A stretch of DNA of 64,000 nucleotides from Chromobacterium rhizoryzae (GTDB taxonomy: Bacteria > Pseudomonadota > Gammaproteobacteria > Burkholderiales > Chromobacteriaceae), in the NCBI RefSeq assembly GCF_020544465.1, contig NZ_CP066126.1, positions 1,984,001 to 2,048,000 of the forward strand, in the 5' to 3' direction. The position numbers were made by a program, and so were the translations under genes. Below, piece by piece: positions 58,125-64,000 of the stretch (its first letter is position 1; the number at the start of each line of letters is the position of its first letter). The notes beneath the pieces were generated by a model. It did no database searches. It worked only from the letters and a program-made list of their open reading frames with translations, and was not told the DNA's origin.

Positions 58125-58757
58125 TCAGGCGTAGCGGCGCACCAGCAGCTCCACCAGGCCGACGAAGGCTTCGCTTTGCAGCCGCGGTTCGCCGCCTATG
58201 ATCAGCGCGAAGGCCTGCTGCGCCACGTGCAAGGGGTAAAAGGCCAGCTGGCTGCGGCCGGCCGGATCCACCGAGGCCCAGGCGGCGCTGCCCAGGTTGA
58301 GGTGGTTCTTGAGCAGCAGGTGATGCCGGCGGCTCAAGGACATAAGGTCGCCGGCCAGCGCGGCGATTTCCTCGGCGGTTTCGTGGCGGAAGCCCGCGGT
58401 GGCGTAATAGAGGCCGTTGTCGTCGGCCAGCAGCGCCTGGCCGCTGCCGGACAGCGCCGCCAGCAGCTCCGGCAACTGGCTTTCCAGGTTGCCGGCGGCG
58501 GCCGGCCGCGGCTCGGCGGTGCCGTGGACGAATTCCAGCCGTTGCAAGCGGTAAAGGGTGGCCAGCGCTTGTTCCAGTTCGTCGTCGCACCATTCGCTGA
58601 GCAAGGGTTCGCTTAACGGCACCGCATGGCCCAGCCGCAGGATGTTGAGCAGCAGACGGCGGGTCAGGTCGGCCTCCGCGCCGGCGACGGCGTAAAAGGC
58701 GCCGGCCGGCGTGGCCATTGGATAAAGCGGCCCGCTCAGACGCAGTTCTTCGTTCAT
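58125..58757 (-). CDS. Operon protein with winged-helix-like start and a second roadblock-like domain
   Basis: A 210-residue soluble protein. The first 85 residues (ADLTRRLLLNILRLGHAVPLSEPLLSEWCDDELEQALATLYRLQRLEFV) read as a helical, winged-helix-like module. The rest (SGSGQALLADDNGLYYATAGFRHETAEEIAALAGDLMSLSRRH...) follows the roadblock pattern: a strand ending DDNGL, then GF, then a long helix EEIAALAGDL, then strands and a final helix. I infer a diverged roadblock fold; it is not a firm family match. It overlaps the GTPase gene by four bases, so translation is coupled. Possible GTPase regulator or effector. Confidence 0.7.
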   Translation of the reverse strand: MNEELRLSGPLYPMATPAGAFYAVAGAEADLTRRLLLNILRLGHAVPLSEPLLSEWCDDELEQALATLYRLQRLEFVHGTAEPRPAAAGNLESQLPELLAALSGSGQALLADDNGLYYATAGFRHETAEEIAALAGDLMSLSRRHHLLLKNHLNLGSAAWASVDPAGRSQLAFYPLHVAQQAFALIIGGEPRLQSEAFVGLVELLVRRYA

Positions 58758-59302
58758 TGCGGTTCTCCCAGGCCAGGGTCTATCGAGTACAGCAGCGCCA
58801 GCAGCAGCTGTTTGATGTCTTCGCGGCGGCGGCAGTCCACTTCGAACACCGGCGCGCTCAGTCCGCGGGCGGCCAGGGCGTCGGCGTAGACGGCGGTGGC
58901 GGACAGCGGCGCGAGGTCGGTCTTGCTGACGCCCAGCGCCAGCGGCGCGCGACGCAGCAGCGGCTCGAAAGCGCGCAGGAAGAAGCCGAGGTCTTGCAGC
59001 GGATTGGCGCGGCTGTGGTCCAGCAGCAGGATCAGGCCGATGCTGCCGCGGCTGACGATGTCCCACATGAAGTCGAAACGCTCCTGGCCGGGGGTGCCGT
59101 AGAGGTGGATCTTGGTGTCGGCGTCCAGGCGCAACATGCCGTAGTCCAGCGCCACCGTGGTGTGGTCCTTGCGATGCAAGGTCATGTCGCTGGCCTTGGC
59201 GTCGGTGCGGATCGGGGCGATGTCGCTGATGGCGGCGATGGCGGTGGTCTTGCCCGCGCCCACCGGGCCCGCGAAGAGGATTTTGTTATCTGGGCTGCGC
59301 AT
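58754..59302 (-). CDS. Small GTPase of COG2229/MglA-like type
   Basis: A 182-residue GTPase. G1 is GPVGAGKT (12-19), Thr41 is a candidate G2, the DYG motif is at 53-55, G3 is GTPGQERF (69-76, in place of DTAGQ), and G4 is SKTD (126-129, in place of NKxD). The DYG and GTPGQ pair marks the COG2229 group, as in CvnD of Streptomyces conservons and near MglA. The protein is predicted to cycle between GTP and GDP forms under control of the roadblock proteins encoded just downstream. All motifs needed for GTP binding are there, with no catalytic Gln missing (Gln73). Confidence 0.92.
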   Translation of the reverse strand: MRSPDNKILFAGPVGAGKTTAIAAISDIAPIRTDAKASDMTLHRKDHTTVALDYGMLRLDADTKIHLYGTPGQERFDFMWDIVSRGSIGLILLLDHSRANPLQDLGFFLRAFEPLLRRAPLALGVSKTDLAPLSATAVYADALAARGLSAPVFEVDCRRREDIKQLLLALLYSIDPGLGEPQ

Positions 59303-59320
59303 GATGGAAGGTCGTGAGGC

Positions 59321-60373
59321 TCACAAACGGGTCACTTTTTGCAAGAGTCGGGACAGGAGGCCGGCGCGTTCGGGCGCGACGGCGTCGGGGCGCACCGGCG
59401 CGCTGGAGATCACTTTCAGGGGCGGCGCGTCGCTGTTCCAGTCCAGCAGGCCCAGCGCGTGGGCCGCGGAGAGGAAGGTGCAGGCGTGTTCGGGATCGAC
59501 GCGCAGCAGCCGGATGATGATGCGCAGCGTGGCCGGCGTCTTGGTCAGCAGCGCGCTCAGTCGCGTCGCGTCCGGCAGCGCCGCCAGCCGGGTCAGGTTG
59601 GGCCACTGCCTCAGCCGCAGCGGAGTGTCCGCGCCGATGCCGGCCGGCAGCCGGCCCTGGCTGCTCCAGATCGCCAACTGCCACAGCAGCGTCGGCAGCG
59701 GCTGGGTGATGACGCCGGCGCTGGCGCCGGCGGCTTGAGCGTGCAGCGCCGGCGCGTCTTGCCGGCACAGCTCTCGCAATTGCTCCGCCGGCTGCAGGCA
59801 TTGCGCTTGCGCGCGGTCCGGCCGCAGCCACAGCAGCGGCCGGCCCTCGGCCAGCAAGAGCGCCGGCCGAGGCTGGCGCGCCAGCCGCGTCGTCGCGCCG
59901 AGCAGGCCGCGCCGGGGGTCGAAGCGGGCGATGGAGATCGACGGCATGGACGGCGGCGGAGCCGGAGCGGCGACCGGTTCGGGCCGGGGCGCGGGCGCCG
60001 GGAGCGCTCCCGCTGCCCTTGCCGCGTCGGGCGCGCGCCGCAGCGCCGCTTGCAGTTGAGGAAACAGGGTCTCCACCCGCAGCGGCTTGGCCAGCGTCGG
60101 GACGGGCGCGCGCTCCGGCGGCGTCGCGGCGACGATCAGGGCCGGCAGCGCCGGATGACGCTGGCGGAATGTTTCCCAGGCCTGCCAGCCGACGGGGCTG
60201 TCGACATCGACGATGGCCAGGTCCGGCGCGCGTTCGTCGGACGGGGATTCGAGCAAGCGGTAGCGCAAGCTGTGGTGCAGGCGGAAGGCCATGCGCAGCA
60301 GGGCCAGCTTGCGATCGTCCATGCCGACGGCGAGCACGGCGATATCGGGGGCGGGAGGGGCGGGGCGTGGCAT
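59321..60373 (-). CDS. Receiver-like protein with C-terminal domain of unknown type
   Basis: A 350-residue protein. Residues 10-115 look like a receiver: hydrophobic strand IAVLAV followed by Asp19/20, the acceptor-like LAIVDVDS with Asp56 and Asp58, LIVAAT in the place of the Thr strand, and AKPL with Lys96. A Pro/Ala-rich linker (about 120-155) leads to an uncharacterised domain (SISIARFDPRRGLLGATTRLA ... RLLRVDPEHACTFLSAAHALGLLDW) of about 190 residues with helical repeats. I do not recognise the C-terminal domain. The ATG at 60373 follows the upstream gene by nine bases. Likely a phosphorylatable or pseudo-receiver adaptor of the GTPase module. Confidence 0.7.
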   Translation of the reverse strand: MPRPAPPAPDIAVLAVGMDDRKLALLRMAFRLHHSLRYRLLESPSDERAPDLAIVDVDSPVGWQAWETFRQRHPALPALIVAATPPERAPVPTLAKPLRVETLFPQLQAALRRAPDAARAAGALPAPAPRPEPVAAPAPPPSMPSISIARFDPRRGLLGATTRLARQPRPALLLAEGRPLLWLRPDRAQAQCLQPAEQLRELCRQDAPALHAQAAGASAGVITQPLPTLLWQLAIWSSQGRLPAGIGADTPLRLRQWPNLTRLAALPDATRLSALLTKTPATLRIIIRLLRVDPEHACTFLSAAHALGLLDWNSDAPPLKVISSAPVRPDAVAPERAGLLSRLLQKVTRL

Positions 60374-60381
60374 GGGTGTGC

Positions 60382-61767
60382 TCAGGCGGCCAGCATGCGT
60401 CGGCGGGCGGGGCCGGCATCGGCGTCGAAGCCGGCCAGCTGCGCGCTGACTTCCAGCGGCAGTTGGGCCACATGGCCGCGCAGTTGCCGCAATAGCCACT
60501 GGAAGCGCGCCCGGTCGTCCTGGCGGCGGTATAGCTGCAACAGGGGAGGATAGTTGGCGGCGTCCTCCGGCCGGCTCAGCACCGCTTGCTCCAAGGTCTG
60601 GATCGCCATGTCGACCTGGCCTTCGTTGAGGTAGGCGTCGGCCTCGCCGCGCGCGTCCAGATTCTCGGCCGTCTCCGTTTCGGTCTGCCGCGTCACCAGC
60701 GGCCGGCGCTGAGGCGCGGCGGCCGGAGGCGCGCCGCTGAAGCCGAAGCTGCGGCCGATGCGTTCCAGTTCCGGCCTGCCCGGGCGTCGCGCCAGCAGGT
60801 CCAGCGCCGGATGGGCGCCCAGCAGCCAGCCGGCGTGGATCAATTGTTCCTTGAGGCCGGCGCCGTGTTCGCCCAGCGCCAGATGGAAGCGCCATAGCGT
60901 CCGCGCATAGCGCGGCAGCTGGCGTTGCCGGTAATGCGCGTGCAGCAGGTCCAGCAAATGCGTCAGCGAGTGGGGGCGCAAGGTCAGCGTCTGTTCCAGC
61001 GCCGCCGTCGCCGCCGCGTATTCCTGCCAGCGCAACCAGACTTTGGCCTGACGCTCGGCCGGCAGCAGCGCGGCGATGGCGTCTTTCTCCCGCTCATTCA
61101 GCGGAAACAGCGGGGCGCAGCCGTGCAGCAAGACTTGCGGCCGTCCGGCTACGGGAGGCGAGGGTTGAGACGGATGGGCGGGGAGGACGGCTGCCGTGGT
61201 TTCCTCGGCGTCTTCCGCCGCCAGTTCCGGCGCGTCGTCGCCCAGGCGCAGGCCGATGGTCTCCGGCCCCCAGCCCAGCCTTTGTTCCGCCAGCACGCGC
61301 AGGGCCAGCTGATTGCGCTCGACGCGCAGGCCGGCTTCCACCGCTTGTTCCAGCGCTTCCCGTCCGATCAGCGCCAGATCGTGCTGTCGTTCCAGCATCG
61401 CGGCGTAGTCGTCCAGCGCGCCGGTCTTGAGGTAGAGGCCGGCCAGCCGCAGCAACTGCTTGGAGGAGTGCGGCGCCTGCCTGTCCACATAGTGGCGCAG
61501 GGCCTGCGCCGCCTGTTCCAGATAGCCGAACTCGATGAAGATGTCGACTTCGGCGAGCGAATCCAGCTCGTCCACCTGATAGGGCTGCTCAGCGTCGCCG
61601 GCATCCGTTGGGTCCGGCTCGGCCAAGGATATGCCCTCGTCCCGCGCTTGCGCGGCGCGGTCGCGGCGAGCCTGCCAGCGCAGCGCGGCCAGCAAGGCGA
61701 GCAGGCCCATGGCCAGCGCCAGGCCGACGACCAGATCGACGGGGTTCTGCGGCAGCCAGTCAGTCAT
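60382..61767 (-). CDS. Membrane-anchored TPR-type protein with FimV-like features
   Basis: A 461-residue protein: one N-terminal helix (PVDLVVGLALAMGLLALLAALRW, about 9-31), an acidic stretch, then helical repeats: EVDIFIEFGYLEQAAQALRHYV (about 72-95), LLRLAGLYLKTGALDDYAAML, WLRWQEYAAATAALEQTLTLRPHSLTHLLDLLHAHYRQRQL, and at the C-terminus DAYLNEGQVDMAIQTLEQAVLSRPED. The first repeat and the N-terminal anchor recall FimV, a hub of polar type IV pilus and motility complexes; the LysM domain of FimV is absent. It overlaps the upstream ODP gene by eight bases. It could be a platform for the GTPase module. Family link is tentative. Confidence 0.7.
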   Translation of the reverse strand: MTDWLPQNPVDLVVGLALAMGLLALLAALRWQARRDRAAQARDEGISLAEPDPTDAGDAEQPYQVDELDSLAEVDIFIEFGYLEQAAQALRHYVDRQAPHSSKQLLRLAGLYLKTGALDDYAAMLERQHDLALIGREALEQAVEAGLRVERNQLALRVLAEQRLGWGPETIGLRLGDDAPELAAEDAEETTAAVLPAHPSQPSPPVAGRPQVLLHGCAPLFPLNEREKDAIAALLPAERQAKVWLRWQEYAAATAALEQTLTLRPHSLTHLLDLLHAHYRQRQLPRYARTLWRFHLALGEHGAGLKEQLIHAGWLLGAHPALDLLARRPGRPELERIGRSFGFSGAPPAAAPQRRPLVTRQTETETAENLDARGEADAYLNEGQVDMAIQTLEQAVLSRPEDAANYPPLLQLYRRQDDRARFQWLLRQLRGHVAQLPLEVSAQLAGFDADAGPARRRMLAA

Positions 61768-62551
61768 GGCGCGGCGCCTCGCGCGGCGGCGGCGTGAAAT
61801 CGGCGGGGCCGATCAGATCGGTGCCGCATTCCAGGGTTTCGAACCAATCCAGAAAACGCTTCACCATGGGCTTGCCCTGGAAGGAGCCGCCGTGTTGCGG
61901 CACGATCCATTCGATGTCCAGCCGGCGGACCATGTCCACCCACAGCCGGCAGGCTTTGTTGTTGGACATATAGCGGCGATGGAAGGCGAGCATGTGGCTG
62001 TCGTGCAGGTGGGCGTCGAAGTCGCTGACCGGCAGGCCGGCCGCGTGGCCGTCCATCAAGGAGGCGCCGATGTCGCCGGAGAACAGGATCTTGCTGATCG
62101 GGTCGTAGATCTGAAAAAAGCCGACCGTGTGCAAGTAATGGGCCGGCACGATTTGCAGGTCCGCGCCGCCCAGCCGCATCCACATGCCGCGCGGCGGAAT
62201 CGCCACCAGCCGCCCGGCGGTGGCGCCGCGCATGCAGAAGTGGGGCAGGAAGCGGGTCCATTCTTCGGCGATGATCACCTGGGCGTCGGTGATCAGCAGC
62301 CAGCCGCCCACCGAGGCGATGATGTCCGGGTCCTGATGCGAGGCGAAGATGTAGCGGGTGTGGGAGGGCAGGAAGTAATCGGCCAGTTCCGCGATCAGAT
62401 GCTTGTAAGTGAGGTTGCCGCCGGGGTCCAGCAGAATGCCCTCGCCTTGGTCGATGATGGCGAACTGATTGGATTGTATGCCTTCGCCCTGCACCAGTTC
62501 GGTGAAGGCGACGCATTTGTGATTGCCGTCGTCGTAAAGCACCAATGCCAT
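61760..62551 (-). CDS. ODP-type MBL-fold di-iron protein, probable O2/NO-binding sensor
   Basis: A 263-residue metallo-beta-lactamase-fold protein of the ODP (oxygen-binding di-iron) type. Metal ligands in order: His72, Asp74 and Asp76 in SHQDPD, His138 or His141 in PAHYLHT, Asp160 in FSGDIG, and His in VPQHGG near 222. This HxD-x-D pattern is that of flavodi-iron/ODP proteins, not of hydrolytic HxHxDH lactamases. There is no flavodoxin domain, so it is unlikely to be a full NO reductase. It leads the operon with a FNR-type promoter and is divergent from hmp, so sensing O2 or NO is a good inference. ATG 62551. Confidence 0.88.
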   Translation of the reverse strand: MALVLYDDGNHKCVAFTELVQGEGIQSNQFAIIDQGEGILLDPGGNLTYKHLIAELADYFLPSHTRYIFASHQDPDIIASVGGWLLITDAQVIIAEEWTRFLPHFCMRGATAGRLVAIPPRGMWMRLGGADLQIVPAHYLHTVGFFQIYDPISKILFSGDIGASLMDGHAAGLPVSDFDAHLHDSHMLAFHRRYMSNNKACRLWVDMVRRLDIEWIVPQHGGSFQGKPMVKRFLDWFETLECGTDLIGPADFTPPPREAPRHD

Positions 62552-62611
62552 GAGCCGCCTCGTCTGCTTGGCCCGCCCGCGAATGGACGTGCTATGCCTA
62601 AGAATGCTCAG

Positions 62612-62653
62612 ATATTATGCAAGCGGTATGATTGGGGTCTTGACCTGGGTCAA
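62612..62653 (-). promoter_or_regulatory. FNR/Anr-type class II promoter of the ODP-GTPase operon
   Basis: The perfect palindrome TTGACCTGGGTCAA (62640-62653; arms TTGAC and GTCAA, same on both strands) fits FNR/Anr/Dnr boxes. On the minus strand TAATAT (first base 62617, last 62612) is a good -10. Counting +1 as 62605, the box centre (62646.5) is at -41.5, the ideal class II activation position. The leader to the ATG at 62551 would be 54 bases. Confidence 0.8.
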
Positions 62654-62701
62654 GCTCACCCGGAAGGAATATTTTTACGCGGCGGTGACAGCGTCGCCAT
62701 A

Positions 62702-62724
62702 AAGATGTATTATTTTTACATCTT
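62702..62724. promoter_or_regulatory. NsrR-type operator, site 1
   Basis: Two 11-base halves around one base: AAGATGTATTA (62702-62712) and TTTTACATCTT (62714-62724), which pair at 9 of 11 positions. This fits the 11-1-11 NsrR consensus (AAGATGYATTT halves). It lies between the FNR box and hmp. Confidence 0.8.
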
Positions 62725-62764
62725 TAAGCCGACCAGCGCCGAGTCGGCGTTTTTTACCCACAAT

Positions 62765-62787
62765 AAAATGTATTAAGCACACATCTT
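62765..62787 (+). promoter_or_regulatory. NsrR-type operator, site 2, near the hmp start
   Basis: AAAATGTATTA (62765-62775), one base, GCACACATCTT (62777-62787): a weaker copy of site 1 with the right half ACATCTT kept. It overlaps a TAAAAT (62764-62769) -10-like hexamer and lies 12 bases before the hmp ATG. Confidence 0.65.
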
Positions 62788-62799
62788 TAGGAGCCCGCC

Positions 62800-64000
62800 A
62801 TGTTGAGTCCCGAAACCCGCGCCCTGGTCAAAGCCACCGTTCCTGTGTTGCAGCAACACGGCCTGAGCCTGACCAGTCATTTTTATCGCCGCATGTTCAG
62901 CCATAACCCGGAGCTGAAAAATATTTTCAACCAGGGGCATCAGCACTCCGGCCAGCAGCAACAGGCGCTGGCCATGGCGGTGCTGGCCTACGCCCAGCAC
63001 ATAGACGACCCGTCGCCGTTGGCGCCGGTGCTGACCCGGGTGGCGCACAAGCATGTCAGCCTGGGCATCCGCGCTGAGCATTACCCCATCGTCGGCAAGC
63101 ATTTGCTGGCGTCCATCCAGGAAGTGCTGGGCGAGGCGGCGACGCCAGAGCTGATAGCGGCCTGGGCCGCCGCTTACGGCCAATTGGCGGACATCTTGAT
63201 CGCGGAGGAACGAGAACTGTACCGCGCCAGCGCCAACGCCGAAGGCGGTTGGGCCGGCTGGCGGCCGTTTCGCATCGCGCGCAAGGTGGCGGAGAGCGAG
63301 GAAATCACTTCCTTCTATCTGGCGCCGGCCGACGGCGGCGCGGTGCCTGGCTTCCGGCCCGGCCAGTATGTGTCGGTCAAATGCTTCGTCGAGGAATGGG
63401 GGCTGGCCCAGCCGCGTCAGTACAGCCTGTCCGACGCGCCCAACGACGAATATCTGCGCATTTCGGTCAAGCGCGAGGACGGCGGCGAGGGCAAGCCGGC
63501 GGGGCGGGTATCCAATCTGCTGCACGCGGAAAAACGGGAGGGCGACATTCTGGAGCTGAGCGCGCCGCAGGGCGATTTCTTCCTGCATGAAGAGCGCGAC
63601 GGCCCGGTGGTGCTGATCAGCGCCGGCGTCGGTCAGACGCCGATGCTGTCCATGCTGCGGCATTTGCTGAGAACCGGCAGCCGCCGCGAAATCCGCTACC
63701 TGCACGCGGCTCGCCACGGCGGCGCGCACGCGATGCGCGATGGTTTGCGCCAGATGCAGGAACGCCACGCGCAGCTGCGCGCCCATGTCTGCTACGAGGC
63801 GCCGCGAGCGGAGGACGTGTTGGACCGGGACTATCAGCAGCAGGGACGCCTGCAACTGAGCCAGTTGCGCGAGATGACGCTGCTGCCGGACGCCGACTAC
63901 TATCTGTGCGGCCCGGTGGGCTTCATGCTGGCGCAGCGCGCCAGCCTGCTGGACTTGGGCGTGGCGGCGGAACGAGTGCATTTCGAGGTGTTCGGCTCCA
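62800..64000 (+). CDS. hmp: Flavohaemoglobin Hmp (NO dioxygenase), incomplete at right edge
   Basis: The frame is open from the ATG at 62800 to the end of the window, 400 codons. Globin domain: Tyr29 (distal B10) in SHFYRRMF, Phe in the CD corner, and proximal His near residue 86 in VAHKHVSLG. The FAD domain begins near residue 150, with PRQYSLSDAP as the FAD site, and the NAD domain includes ISAGVGQTPMLSML and YYLCGPVGFMLAQ. Hmp turns NO and O2 into nitrate. Only the last few residues (after FEVFGS) are missing. TAGGAGCC precedes the ATG. Two NsrR-like sites upstream suggest NO-induced expression. Confidence 0.96.
   Translation, partial: MLSPETRALVKATVPVLQQHGLSLTSHFYRRMFSHNPELKNIFNQGHQHSGQQQQALAMAVLAYAQHIDDPSPLAPVLTRVAHKHVSLGIRAEHYPIVGKHLLASIQEVLGEAATPELIAAWAAAYGQLADILIAEERELYRASANAEGGWAGWRPFRIARKVAESEEITSFYLAPADGGAVPGFRPGQYVSVKCFVEEWGLAQPRQYSLSDAPNDEYLRISVKREDGGEGKPAGRVSNLLHAEKREGDILELSAPQGDFFLHEERDGPVVLISAGVGQTPMLSMLRHLLRTGSRREIRYLHAARHGGAHAMRDGLRQMQERHAQLRAHVCYEAPRAEDVLDRDYQQQGRLQLSQLREMTLLPDADYYLCGPVGFMLAQRASLLDLGVAAERVHFEVFGS

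Noticed and set aside
61760..62551. Beta-lactamase or glyoxalase II activity for the MBL-fold protein
   Set aside because: The metal motif is SHQDPD, not HxHxDH, which fits the ODP/flavodi-iron type rather than zinc hydrolases.
1..64000. tRNA, rRNA, CRISPR arrays, prophage or complete insertion sequences
   Set aside because: I looked through the intergenic regions on both strands and saw none; no transposase, integrase or cas-like protein is present.

Overview
The window is GC-rich, densely coded bacterial chromosome. A complete fliE-to-fliR flagellar run, a chaperone-usher pilus, pxpABC, a TPP-riboswitch thiamine transporter, an FNR/NsrR-type hmp promoter and proteobacterial protein sequences throughout point to a motile, facultatively respiring betaproteobacterium. 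Chromobacterium or a close relative in the Chromobacteriaceae (Neisseriales) is my best inference. I could not run a search, so the genus is a judgement. I saw no tRNA, rRNA, CRISPR array, prophage or intact insertion sequence; most of the window looks like core genome.

Layout, left to right. 1-621: start of a DUF1800 gene (minus strand, runs off the edge). 776-4974: TPP riboswitch and thiBPQ, with a GNAT acetyltransferase translationally coupled between thiB and thiP. 4958-5818: motA without motB. 6035-7572: a small secreted protein and a Tat-type amidase. 8094-14452: a chaperone-usher pilus locus. 14521-19747: pbpG, uvrB, a bile-acid-type transporter and a divergent LysR regulator. 19932-23901: a response regulator-EAL protein, a cysteine-free molybdopterin-fold periplasmic protein and a hybrid kinase with receiver and HPt domains. 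24031-37907: low-molecular-weight tyrosine phosphatase, a stand-alone CheB-type methylesterase, a sigma54 activator of FleR/FlrC type, then fliEFGHIJKLMNOPQR. 38005-38730: yebC. 39029-45161: ribose operon rbsKDACB and a Cra/FruR-like LacI-family regulator. 45282-50099: gltX, a haem-oxygenase-like (TenA/PqqC) protein and a GGDEF-EAL protein. 50579-56974: a pyroglutamate locus: MarR-type regulator, pxpB, pxpC, pxpA, two membrane proteins (DUF969, DUF979), DUF2891 and pcp. 57101-57490: crcB. 57714-62551 (minus strand): a six-gene operon. 62800 to the edge: flavohaemoglobin hmp.

The most interesting system is the 57714-62551 operon. In transcription order it encodes an ODP-type di-iron MBL-fold protein (likely O2/NO binding), a membrane-anchored TPR protein with FimV-like features, a receiver-like protein with an unfamiliar C-terminus, a COG2229-type small GTPase, a protein with a second roadblock-like domain, and a roadblock/LC7 protein. 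The logic resembles MglA/MglB or the Streptomyces conservons, with a candidate gas sensor in place of the kinase. Its promoter region holds a perfect TTGAC-N4-GTCAA FNR-type box centred at -41.5 relative to a start predicted from a TAATAT -10. The divergent hmp gene has two NsrR-like inverted repeats. Together this suggests an oxygen- or NO-responsive GTPase switch, perhaps acting on polarity or motility.

A second theme is a dispersed imperfect repeat family of about 100-150 bp, with ends carrying GTTCA/TGAAC-type sequences. I see it in six intergenic places, including inside the ribose operon between rbsC and rbsB.
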